Assembly (NCBI GenBank): GCA_945949175.1
Contig: CAMFDU010000009.1
Location: forward strand, 1 to 44,751
Direction of reading: 5' to 3'
Source: Gulosibacter massiliensis
GTDB taxonomy: Bacteria; Actinomycetota; Actinomycetes; Actinomycetales; Microbacteriaceae
DNA: 44,751 nt
This document shows, piece after piece, positions 16,467-24,449 of this stretch. Position 1 is the stretch's first letter; each line of letters starts with the position of its first letter. Below the pieces are notes generated by a model, which was given only the letters and a program-made list of their open reading frames with translations, searched no databases and was not told the origin of the DNA. Both the position numbers and the translations under genes were made by a program.

Positions 16467-17827
16467 GGTATTCGGGCGAGTTCCTCGGCGACGAGGAAGG
16501 CCAACTCGAGAGATTGCGTGTGATTGAGCCTGGGGTCACACAATGATTCATAGCGCGAAGCGAGCGTCGCCTCATCAATCATTTCCGAACCGCCGAGGCA
16601 CTCGGTGACATCGTCACCCGTCAGTTCAACGTGAATTCCGCCGGGGAAAGTTCCAACCTGCCGGTGTGCTTCGAAAAACCCTGTGACTTCATCGACCACG
16701 TCATCGAATCGACGGGTCTTGTAGCCGTTGGGGGTTGTGATTCCGTTGCCGTGCATCGGATCCGATACCCAAACCGGTAGCGCATCGGACCCCTTGACGG
16801 CCTCCAACAGCGGCGGAAGCGCGTCGCGAATGACCCCCGCGCCCATCCGTGTAATGAAGGTCAGGCGTCCCGGGATTCGGTTCGGGTCCAAGACATCAAT
16901 CAACTGTCGAACCGTGTCCGGGGTGGTCGAAGGGCCCAGCTTAACGCCGATGGGGTTTGAGATGCGTGAGAAGAAATCAATGTGAGCGCCCTTGAGGTCG
17001 CGCGTGCGTTCGCCAATCCACAAGAAGTGTGCCGACGTGTTGTAAGGATTACCCGTGCGCGAATCGATGCGCGTCATCGGTCGTTCGTAATCCATCAACA
17101 ACCCCTCGTGCGAAGCGTAAAACTCGACACGTTTGAGTGAATCAAAGTCGGCCCCCGCCGCCGCCATAAATCTGATGGCGCGGTCAATATCTTTTGCCAG
17201 CGTCTCGTACCGCTTATTGGCGGGGTTTTCAGCGAAACCTCTGTTCCACGAGTGCACCTCGCGAAGATCGGCGAAACCACCCTGTGTGAAGGCACGAATG
17301 AGGTTTAGTGTCGAGGCCGCAGTGTGATAACCGCGCATTATTCGGTTGGGGTCTGCTTCGCGGGATTCGGGGGTGAAGTCGTATCCGTTGACGATGTCAC
17401 CGCGATACGCGGGAAGCGTGACGCCGTCGCGGGTTTCGGTGTCGCTCGAGCGTGGTTTGGCGAACTGTCCGGCCATTCGTCCCATTTTGACAATCGGCAT
17501 CGACGCGCCGTATGTGAGAACGACTGCCATTTGCAGAATCGTTTTCACACGATTCCGGATTTTATCCGCAGTCGCACTGTCAAATGTTTCTGCGCAATCG
17601 CCGCCTTGCAACAAAAACGCTTTACCGCTCGCAACTCGAGCGAGACGATCTCTGAGTTGGTCGACTTCACCTGCGAAAACAAGGGGCGGGAGCTTCGACA
17701 GTTCGGAGGTGACCCGAGCTAATTGCTCGGCATTCCCCCACGTAGGTTGCTGGTTGATTGGCAAATCTCGCCACGCGTCCAGCCCTTCTAACACCCCGGG
17801 GGCAACGCTCACAATCGGTTCCGTCAC
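16463..17827 (-). CDS. aroG: 3-deoxy-7-phosphoheptulonate synthase, class II
   Basis: This enzyme joins phosphoenolpyruvate and erythrose 4-phosphate in the first step of the shikimate pathway. The 454-residue product matches the length of actinobacterial and plant class II (AroA-II) enzymes. It carries GKAFLLQGGDCAETF, YRGDIVNGYDF, a conserved WIGERTRDLKGAHIDFFSRISNPIGVKLGP stretch, and GGIHVELTGDDVTECLGG. The start is a GTG at 17827 with a weak AGGA upstream; a TAGGCT hexamer at 17855-17860 could serve as its -10. It is followed by the overlapping lysE. tyrA of the same pathway lies at 34759-35841. Confidence 0.96.
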   Translation of the reverse strand: MTEPIVSVAPGVLEGLDAWRDLPINQQPTWGNAEQLARVTSELSKLPPLVFAGEVDQLRDRLARVASGKAFLLQGGDCAETFDSATADKIRNRVKTILQMAVVLTYGASMPIVKMGRMAGQFAKPRSSDTETRDGVTLPAYRGDIVNGYDFTPESREADPNRIMRGYHTAASTLNLIRAFTQGGFADLREVHSWNRGFAENPANKRYETLAKDIDRAIRFMAAAGADFDSLKRVEFYASHEGLLMDYERPMTRIDSRTGNPYNTSAHFLWIGERTRDLKGAHIDFFSRISNPIGVKLGPSTTPDTVRQLIDVLDPNRIPGRLTFITRMGAGVIRDALPPLLEAVKGSDALPVWVSDPMHGNGITTPNGYKTRRFDDVVDEVTGFFEAHRQVGTFPGGIHVELTGDDVTECLGGSEMIDEATLASRYESLCDPRLNHTQSLELAFLVAEELARIP

Positions 17828-17867
17828 AGTCGTCCTATCGCTGTCAAGGACACCAGCCTACCCAACT

Positions 17868-18551
17868 CTAGGAAACGGACTGCCGAGCGCGTCGGGTGCT
17901 CGCATACTCGTCAACGTACTCCTGGCCGGAAATGCCGACAATCTCATGCATGATTTCATCGGTAATCGCGCGAAGAACGAAACGATCGTTCTCGTAGCCT
18001 TCAAAGCGCGAGAAGTCGAGCGGGTGGCCAAAAACAACACCAATGCGCTGCACTTTAGGGATCTTAGATCCAATTGGCATGACCTTGTCCGTGTCAATCA
18101 TTGCGACCGGGATGACCGGAACCCCTGATTCAAGTGCCATTCGCGCGATTCCCGTTCGACCCCGATATATGCGTCCATCGGGGCTGCGTGTCCCCTCGGG
18201 ATATATCCCTAAAAGTTTTCCCTGCGAAAGGACGGTGACTCCCGTGTTCAATGAGTCCTCGCTGGCCCTACCTCCGGATCTATCGATGGGAAGTTGTCCA
18301 GACGCCAGGAAGAACTGTCGAACTAGCCACCCCTTGATGCCATGTCCAGTGAAGTATTCCGATTTTGCGAGGAACACAACCGGTCGACGCAACACGAGCG
18401 GGAGGAAGACAGAATCAATGAATGACAGGTGGTTACTGGCAAGAATCGCAGATCCTGTGAGGGGGACGTTTTCAACACCTTTCAGCCAGGGGCGAAAGAC
18501 TCGAAGCAAAATCGGACCGAGGACCAGATTTTTCACAATCCAATAGAACAT
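17868..18551 (-). CDS. plsC: 1-acyl-sn-glycerol-3-phosphate acyltransferase
   Basis: This membrane-associated acyltransferase is expected to convert lysophosphatidate to phosphatidate for phospholipid synthesis. The 227-residue product has the HX4D catalytic motif as NHLSFID (His41, Asp46), PEGTRSPDG near residue 116 and a VPVIPVAMIDTD segment typical of the PlsC superfamily. A hydrophobic N-terminal stretch (about 1-20) could anchor it. The ATG at 18551 has no Shine-Dalgarno, but TAGGCT lies 6 bases upstream. A similar gene, Rv2182c, lies near aroG in mycobacteria. Other lyso-lipid acceptors are possible. Confidence 0.92.
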   Translation of the reverse strand: MFYWIVKNLVLGPILLRVFRPWLKGVENVPLTGSAILASNHLSFIDSVFLPLVLRRPVVFLAKSEYFTGHGIKGWLVRQFFLASGQLPIDRSGGRASEDSLNTGVTVLSQGKLLGIYPEGTRSPDGRIYRGRTGIARMALESGVPVIPVAMIDTDKVMPIGSKIPKVQRIGVVFGHPLDFSRFEGYENDRFVLRAITDEIMHEIVGISGQEYVDEYASTRRARQSVS

Positions 18552-18557
18552 GGGTTC

Positions 18558-18563
18558 AGCCTA
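18558..18563 (-). promoter_or_regulatory. -10-like hexamer TAGGCT, leaderless geometry (plsC)
   Basis: Read on the minus strand, TAGGCT ends 6 bases before the ATG at 18551, and no ribosome site lies between. Confidence 0.5.
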
Positions 18564-18607
18564 GCCACAACGGAGTTACCCGAGACCTTCAATTTGCCGA
18601 TGAACGG

Positions 18608-19105
18608 CTAAGCGCGGAACCAGTCAGCTGCCCTGATGTCACGCATCGCCTGCCGTTTGACGTCGGGAGCGAGCCCTTCGATGAATAGTTCGCCGTCGAG
18701 ATGACCGATTTCGTGTTGTAGTGCTTGGGCAAGTAGCCCTTCGCCCTCAAGTTCAAGTGGATTGCCGTTTCGGTCGTAGCCGGTGACCCGCGCGAACGGA
18801 TAACGAAGACGCGGGAATGAGAAGCCCGGAACGGACAAACAGCCTTCGTCCGTGAGGACTGGTTCACCGCGCACCTCTGCCAAAACCGGATTCACTATGC
18901 ACCCAATTTTGCCGTTGACATGAAAACTGAATGCGCGTAGACCGACGCCGATTTGATTGGCCGCAACACCTGCGCGACCCGGAAGCGAAACCGTGTCCAC
19001 GAGGTCTCGAATCAGAGATTGCGTCGGCTCATCGAAACGCACGATGGGGTCGGTCACACTTCGCAAAATGGGATCACCAAACAGGCGAATCTCACGAACC
19101 GACAT
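18608..19105 (-). CDS. def: Peptide deformylase
   Basis: Peptide deformylase removes the formyl group from nascent protein N-termini with a metal centre. The 165-residue product carries the three family motifs: GVAANQIGV (about 46-54, usually G-G-L-A-A-x-Q), EGCLS with metal ligand Cys89, and QHEIGHLDG with His131, Glu132 and His135. The first motif lacks the usual first glycine (RAGVAANQ), and the third has Gly where Asp is common, but all catalytic and metal residues are present. The ATG overlaps the stop of the upstream MinD-like gene (TAATG), so the two are coupled. Confidence 0.92.
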   Translation of the reverse strand: MSVREIRLFGDPILRSVTDPIVRFDEPTQSLIRDLVDTVSLPGRAGVAANQIGVGLRAFSFHVNGKIGCIVNPVLAEVRGEPVLTDEGCLSVPGFSFPRLRYPFARVTGYDRNGNPLELEGEGLLAQALQHEIGHLDGELFIEGLAPDVKRQAMRDIRAADWFRA

Positions 19106-20256
19106 TATTCCGCGGCAGTAATTCCCTCAACGACGAATGCAGCCAGCAGTTCCGCAGCATCGCGAGTGATTTTGTTCAACTTCGTCCATGTGATGACAGA
19201 GCCAGCGGCAATGTGGGCATCATACGGAATTCGAACTACCTCGCGAACACGCGATCGGAAGTGGTTTTCGATTTCGTCAAGTTTGACCAACATCGTTCCC
19301 GACGTCGCGGTGTTAAGGGCGACTACTGAGTTGCGAACGAGCTCGGCGTGCCCGTTAGATTCGAGCCACGACAACGTCTCGGAAGCGAGGCGGGCTTCGT
19401 CGATAGACCCGCCAGAAACGATGACGAGCGCATTGGCGCGCTGAAGAATCGGTCGCATGACCGAGTGAACGATTCCGGTTCCACAGTCGGTAAGAATCAC
19501 GGAATAGTAGCGTGACGCGACATCCGCGACGACGTTGTAATCGAATTCATCGAACGCATCAGCAAGGGTAGGGTCTGGGTCGGATGCAAGCACGTGGAGA
19601 CCGGTTTTGTCGCGACTGACGAATTCGACAAAGTCAGTGAAGGAACCAATCGATGGCGCTTTCAGAACTACTGAACGAATCGTGTTTTTTGTCTCTCGAG
19701 GAATTCGCTCCGCAAGAGTTCCACGGTCAGGGTTCGCGTCAATCGCGACGACACGATCCTCGCGGTGCAGAGCCATTGCCATTCCCAACAACGTGGTGGT
19801 CGTCGTCTTTCCGACCCCACCCTTACGCGTCAATACGGGAACGTAACGCGTGTCACCGTCGATGGGAGTCGCAATTCGAGAAATGAGACTTTTGCGTGCT
19901 CTCCAGAAACGAGAATCACCAAGGTTGACGGTGTGGAAAGTCACTTCGAAAATTGCACGCTGCCACCAACCCATCGGAACGACCGGCTTCACTTTCACAT
20001 CGAGCAGTCGGTCATCGGTCAACATTGATGACGGTTCCGGGGTGTCGGACACTCCAGAGTGTCGGCGCGAATACACCGCCTCACTATCAACGCTTGTCGC
20101 CACAAGCAGTGTCGAATCTGCAGATACCGGAAGTTCAACTGAGACGCCCTCGGCAAATGCCTCAGGAATAGCCGCGGCTTCATCTACCTCAGGAAGGGAC
20201 GAATCTTTTGCCGCTGCCGATCGAGCCGACGACGAGGTTCGCTTACGTTCAACCAC
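19105..20256 (-). CDS. MinD/ParA-like ATPase with an N-terminal extension
   Basis: This is a deviant-Walker ATPase of the ParA/MinD superfamily, of unknown specific role. The 383-residue product has a low-complexity acidic N-terminal part of about 90 residues and a short conserved segment with MGWWQRAIFEVT and NLGDSRFW (about 95-118), seen in actinobacterial MinD/ParA-like proteins including some tied to type VII secretion. The ATPase domain has KGGVGKTT (145-152), VAIDANPDRGT and a TDCGTG strand (Walker B, where D-C-P is usual). The GTG at 20256 is preceded by AAGGAG, with a TAGACT -10 at 20292-20297. No ESX gene is in the window, so a secretion role is only a guess. Confidence 0.85.
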   Translation of the reverse strand: MVERKRTSSSARSAAAKDSSLPEVDEAAAIPEAFAEGVSVELPVSADSTLLVATSVDSEAVYSRRHSGVSDTPEPSSMLTDDRLLDVKVKPVVPMGWWQRAIFEVTFHTVNLGDSRFWRARKSLISRIATPIDGDTRYVPVLTRKGGVGKTTTTTLLGMAMALHREDRVVAIDANPDRGTLAERIPRETKNTIRSVVLKAPSIGSFTDFVEFVSRDKTGLHVLASDPDPTLADAFDEFDYNVVADVASRYYSVILTDCGTGIVHSVMRPILQRANALVIVSGGSIDEARLASETLSWLESNGHAELVRNSVVALNTATSGTMLVKLDEIENHFRSRVREVVRIPYDAHIAAGSVITWTKLNKITRDAAELLAAFVVEGITAAE

Positions 20257-20262
20257 ACTGAC

Positions 20263-20297
20263 TCCTTACATGTTTTAGTCGGTGAAGTTTTAGTCTA
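20263..20297 (-). promoter_or_regulatory. Promoter and ribosome site of the MinD-like gene
   Basis: Read on the minus strand, a -10-like TAGACT (20292-20297) lies about 30 bases before an AAGGAG ribosome site (20263-20268), which sits 6 bases before the GTG at 20256. The direct repeat GTTTTAGTC (20272-20280 and 20287-20295, plus strand) and the inverted arms GTCGGT/ACCGAC (20278-20283 and 20298-20303) overlap it. These may be an operator shared with the divergent ParA gene. Confidence 0.5.
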
Positions 20298-20390
20298 ACC
20301 GACAAGCGCGGCGCCCTAGGGTGGTGATCCCCTTTTGTCCGCTCCTAAAAAAGAAGCAACCGACAAACACTCGACAGACAACTTGACGGC

Positions 20391-20396
20391 TAAGGT
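20391..20396 (+). promoter_or_regulatory. -10-like hexamer TAAGGT, leaderless geometry (ParA gene)
   Basis: TAAGGT ends 7 bases before the GTG at 20404. A second possible -10, TAGGGT, lies at 20317-20322 and would allow a longer product from the TTG at 20335. Confidence 0.4.
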
Positions 20397-20403
20397 TGAT
20401 TTT

Positions 20404-21189
20404 GTGCAGGTCGTGAGCGTAAGTTCCCTCAAGGGTGGCGTCGGGAAGACCACCGTGACACTCGGGCTTGCGTCGGCCGCATTCGCGAAGGGGCTTCGCA
20501 CCCTCGTTATCGACATGGATCCACAATCAGATGTTTCCGCGGCCCTCGCGTCACGCTCTAGCCACGGTTACTCGATTGATTCCGTGCTCAACAACACCAG
20601 CAGTTCGGTCGTTCGGCAGGCAGTAGTGCCCAGTTCATGGACCGGACCCGCCGATGTGCCCGTTCACATCATGATGGGATCCCCCGCCGTTTCTGCACAC
20701 GACAAACCCACGCCCACGAAACAAGATCTCTGGAAACTTGAAGAAGCGCTCGCAACGATCGAATCACAGTACGACCTCGTCCTCATCGATTGCCCGCCGT
20801 CATTCAACGGTCTAACTCAAACCGCGTGGACGGCCGCCGACTCTGTGGTCATTATCGCCGAGCCCGGGCTGTTTTCCGTCACAGCCGTTCATCGAACGCT
20901 CCTCGCACTTCAGGCAATGCGACTGAAGATGTCCCCGCGGCTGCGCACTGCCGGAGTCATCATCAACCGATTCAGGCCAGATAGCCCCGAACACTTGTTC
21001 CGACTTGACGAAATGAAGCAGTTGTTTGGCGATCACATTCTGGAACCGATTCTCGACGAGACCCTAACACTTCAACAATCAACCGGAGCAGCTGTTCCAA
21101 TCCACCGTTGGCCAGGCGAATCCGCCCAAACTATCGCGCGCTATTTCGACCGCCTTCTCGTGAAGGTTCTAGTCGAAGAGCGGTTCTAG
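20404..21189 (+). CDS. ParA-family ATPase (orphan, no ParB beside it)
   Basis: This is a ParA-type ATPase that would be expected to bind DNA or a membrane partner in an ATP-dependent way. From a GTG at 20404 the protein is 261 residues and opens with the canonical VQVVSVSSLKGGVGKTTVTL. Other motifs are VIDMDPQSD (Walker A') and LVLIDCPPSF (Walker B). A TTG at 20335 would add 23 polar residues; I prefer 20404 because ParA proteins normally start just before the first strand and a -10-like TAAGGT fits a leaderless start. The gene is divergent from the MinD-like gene and converges on the MerR gene, 7 bases away. Its partner and cargo are unknown. Confidence 0.88.
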   Translation: MQVVSVSSLKGGVGKTTVTLGLASAAFAKGLRTLVIDMDPQSDVSAALASRSSHGYSIDSVLNNTSSSVVRQAVVPSSWTGPADVPVHIMMGSPAVSAHDKPTPTKQDLWKLEEALATIESQYDLVLIDCPPSFNGLTQTAWTAADSVVIIAEPGLFSVTAVHRTLLALQAMRLKMSPRLRTAGVIINRFRPDSPEHLFRLDEMKQLFGDHILEPILDETLTLQQSTGAAVPIHRWPGESAQTIARYFDRLLVKVLVEERF

Positions 21190-21196
21190 TCGTTTT

Positions 21197-21697
21197 CTAG
21201 GAAGCACGCGAGGCGCGCTTCGCAGCCAGATCATCAATCGAGTCGTCCGCTCGAATAGCGTCAATGGTGATGAGGGTCGTTTCGACCTCACGAAGCACAG
21301 CTCCGACGGCAATCCCGAAGACGCCCTGACCGCGGTTGACCAGGTCAATCACTTCATCACTTGACGTACACAGGTAAACCGAGGCTCCATCGCTCATCAG
21401 TGTCGTCCCCGCGAGATCTTCGATACCTTCTGCGTGAAGTTGGTCAACCGCGATTCGAATTTGCTGGAGAGAAATTCCGGTTTCCAAAAGTCGTTTGACA
21501 AGTTTGAGAACCAGAATGTCGCGGAAAGAATAAAGACGTTGCGAACCGGAGCCATGAGCGGGTTGGACGGTTGGGGCGACAAGTTCCGTGCGTGCCCAAT
21601 AGTCAAGTTGGCGGTAGGTGATGCCGGCGGCTGTTGCGGCGGTCGCTCCGCGGTATCCCTCGGCCGAATCACCCAGAGATTGCGTGAGTTCACTCAT
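21197..21697 (-). CDS. MerR-family regulator, Rv1830-like
   Basis: This winged-helix DNA-binding protein resembles mycobacterial Rv1830. The 166-residue product has the MerR-type helix-turn-helix GITYRQLDYWARTELV (about 25-40), the wing GSGSQRLYSFRDILVLKLVKRLL, and a conserved C-terminal part with LMSDGASVYLCTSSDEVIDL and RGQGVFGIAVG. That part has no metal-binding cysteine pair, so this is not a classical metal sensor. It lies downstream of the FtsR-like gene and the FHA gene, as in mycobacteria. A 100-base spacer with its own -10-like TACAGT (21741-21746) suggests a separate promoter. Targets cannot be read from the sequence. Confidence 0.88.
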   Translation of the reverse strand: MSELTQSLGDSAEGYRGATAATAAGITYRQLDYWARTELVAPTVQPAHGSGSQRLYSFRDILVLKLVKRLLETGISLQQIRIAVDQLHAEGIEDLAGTTLMSDGASVYLCTSSDEVIDLVNRGQGVFGIAVGAVLREVETTLITIDAIRADDSIDDLAAKRASRAS

Positions 21698-21717
21698 GTT
21701 GACCCAACCTTCATCTT

Positions 21718-21733
21718 GTTATCGAACGTTAAC
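21718..21733. promoter_or_regulatory. Imperfect palindrome upstream of the Rv1830-like gene
   Basis: GTTATCGAACGTTAAC is self-complementary at 12 of 16 positions and lies about 20 bases before the ATG at 21697, downstream of a -10-like TACAGT. MerR-family proteins bind dyads, so this could be an autoregulatory site. The evidence is only the symmetry and position. Confidence 0.3.
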
Positions 21734-21797
21734 CTGTCCCACTGTATCCATGGACCGCTCGCCCTACGCGCCGGGATGTGCTCTCGGCGTGTCGCGA

Positions 21798-22487
21798 CTA
21801 ACCAATGAGATCGTCGATTGACCTCATCATGACCGCGATGCGAACTTGCTCCAAATTGTGTGCAAGGTCTCGAGCAACGTCCGCGGCCCTTTGTTTGCTC
21901 ACTCTACTCGCACTTTTCACAATAGGAAGAACAGCGTTGTGAACGATATCGGCATCCTTTTCGGCCTGCATCCGGAGCCCGCGAAGATGCCGAGGCTCGA
22001 TCCCAGCTTTCTGCAGTTCCACCAAGGCCTTCAGAGTTTTCAAGGAATCGTCGGTGTAAATTTCCGCCGCTGGAATCAGAGCCATCGAGATTGCATCATC
22101 CAAAAGTGATTTAGATGCTTCTGCTGACTTCAACATTTCTGACCGTGTGAATCGAACCTCGAGAGACAGAATGGAATCCACAGACACGGTCGCACCACCG
22201 GGTAGCGTCGGCGACTTGCCGGCGTCGATGTCCTCCAGAATCAGTTCGATTTGCTTGAGTGGCAGGAAGTAGTCCCTTTGCAGTCCAAGAATCACTCGGA
22301 GGCGCTCGACATCTGCGTGACGATACGAGCGGTAGCCGCTCGCCAAGCGATCCGGACTTACCAGGTTGCTATCGCCGAGAAATCGAATCTTGGAACTCGT
22401 CAGGTCGGGAAATTGAATACGCAGCTGTTGCAGCACTTGACCGATCGTCAAACCAGTGGGGGCATTACCGAGGCGCTGTGCGGCCAT
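21798..22487 (-). CDS. ftsR: MerR-family cell division regulator FtsR-like (Rv1828 type)
   Basis: The 229-residue product resembles actinobacterial FtsR/Rv1828, a MerR-family protein reported to influence ftsZ expression in corynebacteria. It begins with LTIGQVLQQLRIQFPDLTSSKIRFLGDSNLV (about 13-43), the atypical MerR helix-turn-helix with an F-P-D-(V/L)-T-x-S-K-I-R-F-L core. A wing SGYRSYRHADVERLRVILGLQRDYFLPLKQI follows, then a long helical C-terminal region. It starts 3 bases after the stop of the FHA gene, so the two are co-transcribed. That pairing with GarA/OdhI is conserved in mycobacteria and corynebacteria. Confidence 0.9.
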   Translation of the reverse strand: MAAQRLGNAPTGLTIGQVLQQLRIQFPDLTSSKIRFLGDSNLVSPDRLASGYRSYRHADVERLRVILGLQRDYFLPLKQIELILEDIDAGKSPTLPGGATVSVDSILSLEVRFTRSEMLKSAEASKSLLDDAISMALIPAAEIYTDDSLKTLKALVELQKAGIEPRHLRGLRMQAEKDADIVHNAVLPIVKSASRVSKQRAADVARDLAHNLEQVRIAVMMRSIDDLIG

Positions 22488-22490
22488 TGG

Positions 22491-22931
22491 TTACGCACCA
22501 GCTGGAAGGTCGTGGCGGGAAGGGTAAAACGTCATTCGGTATTTGCCTATTTGAATTTCGGAACCATCCTGTAAAGGCCCACCGGCAGTGCGCGAGCCCT
22601 CCAAGTACGTTCCGTTCAGTGAATCGAGATCACGAATCGAAAAAACTTTTCCATCCCGCGTGATTTCTGCGTGGCGCCGAGACACGGTGACATCGTCGAG
22701 AAAAATGTCCGCATCGGGATGCCGGCCAGCGACAGTGGCATCGGTGTCCAACAAGAACCGAGCGCCCACGGTTGGACCTCGTCGCACAATCAGCAACGCA
22801 CTGCCCGCTGGTAGTGCGGTAATAGCGGCAAGTTCGTCTGCCGTAGCAGTGTCCTCGAGGTCAGCGAGGCGAGATGCAAAATCCTGACCGAGGTGTTCGG
22901 TGCTGTTGCGAACGTCGTCGTTGTCGCTCAT
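22491..22931 (-). CDS. garA: FHA-domain protein, GarA/OdhI-like
   Basis: GarA/OdhI is a phospho-switch that inhibits 2-oxoglutarate dehydrogenase and controls glutamate metabolism when its N-terminus is unphosphorylated. The 146-residue product ends with an FHA domain (about 45-140) with AGRHPDADIFLDDVTVSRRHAEI and DLDSLNGTYLEG. The N-terminal tail normally carries E-T-T-S-V-F-R-A-D-F; here the aligned stretch is NSTEHLGQDF (residues 9-18), leaving Ser10 and Thr11 as the possible phosphosites. The ATG at 22931 has a strong AAGGAGG. The neighbours ftsR and pgsA support orthology. A kinase (pknL) lies 7 kb away. Confidence 0.88.
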   Translation of the reverse strand: MSDNDDVRNSTEHLGQDFASRLADLEDTATADELAAITALPAGSALLIVRRGPTVGARFLLDTDATVAGRHPDADIFLDDVTVSRRHAEITRDGKVFSIRDLDSLNGTYLEGSRTAGGPLQDGSEIQIGKYRMTFYPSRHDLPAGA

Positions 22932-22956
22932 TTCGCCTCCTTCGTGCCCAACTCTA

Positions 22957-23541
22957 CTAGACCGCAGAATTGGGTGGAACCCCTGGAATGGTTCGTCGAA
23001 GCACTCCGAGATAACCAAATCCCGCAACCCAATAGATGGCGGCACCGATGGCACCGAGTATCCATCCGATCAATTCGAGTGGCACAGGCGCATCAGTCCA
23101 CACTGTGCCGAGAACAACAACGGGGAACGCAATAAAGAGAACGAAAGTCGCTGTTTTACCAACGAATGTCACCCGAGGGAAATCTGCAATTCGAAGACGC
23201 CGGTAAAGCACGACTGACAACAACATGATGTCGCGCGCCAGAACAATAGCGAGCAGCGGCAAAGGAATGAGCCCTCTGGCCGCCAAACCAATCACGCAGG
23301 CGGCGATGAAAAGTCGGTCAGACAACGGGTCGAGATACATGCCGAGGCGAGTGACCTGATTGAATTTCCGCGCAATCATCCCATCGACGAAGTCGCTCGT
23401 GGTGGCGATGATGAGCACAGCGAGCGCAGGTGCGTCGTTGCCCGTGACCAACAGCCACAGAAAAATGGGGACCATTAAGAGGCGGATCAGGGAAATGGCA
23501 TTAGGGATCGTCCAGATGCGATCCAATCCCGTTCGTGCCAT
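22957..23541 (-). CDS. pgsA: CDP-alcohol phosphatidyltransferase (PgsA-like)
   Basis: This is a membrane enzyme of phospholipid synthesis, most likely a CDP-diacylglycerol-glycerol-3-phosphate or related phosphatidyltransferase. The 194-residue product has the full catalytic signature D-G-x2-A-R-x8-G-x3-D-x3-D as DGMIARKFNQVTRLGMYLDPLSD (about 53-75) and several membrane segments. Other family members (cardiolipin or phosphatidylinositol-type synthases) share this motif, so the acceptor alcohol is not certain. The ATG at 23541 has no ribosome site but TAGAAT 6 bases upstream. In mycobacteria a pgsA-type gene also lies near garA. Confidence 0.87.
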   Translation of the reverse strand: MARTGLDRIWTIPNAISLIRLLMVPIFLWLLVTGNDAPALAVLIIATTSDFVDGMIARKFNQVTRLGMYLDPLSDRLFIAACVIGLAARGLIPLPLLAIVLARDIMLLSVVLYRRLRIADFPRVTFVGKTATFVLFIAFPVVVLGTVWTDAPVPLELIGWILGAIGAAIYWVAGFGYLGVLRRTIPGVPPNSAV

Positions 23542-23547
23542 TGAGTA

Positions 23548-23553
23548 ATTCTA
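23548..23553 (-). promoter_or_regulatory. -10-like hexamer TAGAAT, leaderless geometry (pgsA)
   Basis: Read on the minus strand, TAGAAT ends 6 bases before the ATG at 23541, with no Shine-Dalgarno between. This is one of the two best matches to the consensus in the set. Confidence 0.6.
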
Positions 23554-23578
23554 GTTGGAGTGTTACTCAGCCTTCGGT

Positions 23579-24406
23579 TTAGCGGGTAGCGACCGGTCGC
23601 GGAGTTTTGGCCCGCCGCGACGTCGTGACAAAAATCGTTAAAGTCGGCACAAGGTACAGCGTCCAGGTGATGAGTTCCAAGAGGCTGGGGTTTGCGCGAT
23701 AACTAAAGAGTCCGTACAGAAGTGAACCAACGACGGTTTCTTTGCCGAGCCACGCAGTTGCGTCATAGACGGGTGCGCCAGCAGGAAGGAGCCCGACTTC
23801 CTGGAACTCGTGAACACCGTAAGCCAGAATTCCCGCGGCAACGACGATGAGAATCACGCTCGTCCATTGGAAGAAGATGCCCAGGTTTATTCGGAGGAGT
23901 CCGCGGAAAATAATCCAACCTAGCAACACCGCAACTGCAATCCCGACAAACGCCGTTCCCAGCGCGGGCAGACCGTCACCGGTTGAGTTCATTGAGGCCC
24001 AGACGAACAAAGCCGTTTCGACGCCTTCGCGCACAACGGCACTGAATGCGATGACCGCGATTGCGATTCCCCCCTTGGAAAGACCCGCTTGCATTGAGCC
24101 TTCGAGCGACCCTTTCAGATTCCGAGCCGTCTTGGCCATCCAGAAGATCATCCAGGTCAGAAGTCCAGCAGCCAAGATTGACATCGAACCGACGATGATG
24201 GGCTGGATTGCCTCACCCGACTCGGTGAGAACGAAAAAGATTGCTGCGCCAGTACCGAGCGAGACGACAATCGCAGCCCCGACTCCCGTCCAAATCCGAC
24301 CGATGAGGTCACGACGATCTGCCTTGACTGCGAAGGCGATGAGAATTCCGACAATCAGCGAGGCCTCAAGGCCTTCGCGAAGTCCGATCAGAAAGTTTGC
24401 GAGCAT
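23579..24406 (-). CDS. efeU: FTR1-family high-affinity iron permease (EfeU-like)
   Basis: EfeU/FTR1 moves iron across the cytoplasmic membrane. The 275-residue product has about seven membrane segments and the two REGxE iron-binding motifs, REGLEA (10-15) and REGVET (about 126-131). GGAG precedes the ATG at 24406. A DtxR/IdeR-like box lies 44 bases upstream (24450-24468), so iron-dependent repression is likely. The usual partners EfeO and EfeB are not in the neighbourhood. Confidence 0.92.
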   Translation of the reverse strand: MLANFLIGLREGLEASLIVGILIAFAVKADRRDLIGRIWTGVGAAIVVSLGTGAAIFFVLTESGEAIQPIIVGSMSILAAGLLTWMIFWMAKTARNLKGSLEGSMQAGLSKGGIAIAVIAFSAVVREGVETALFVWASMNSTGDGLPALGTAFVGIAVAVLLGWIIFRGLLRINLGIFFQWTSVILIVVAAGILAYGVHEFQEVGLLPAGAPVYDATAWLGKETVVGSLLYGLFSYRANPSLLELITWTLYLVPTLTIFVTTSRRAKTPRPVATR

Positions 24407-24449
24407 GGTTCTCCAGTATTCACGCAGCCGAGTATTTCCCGGTGGAATG

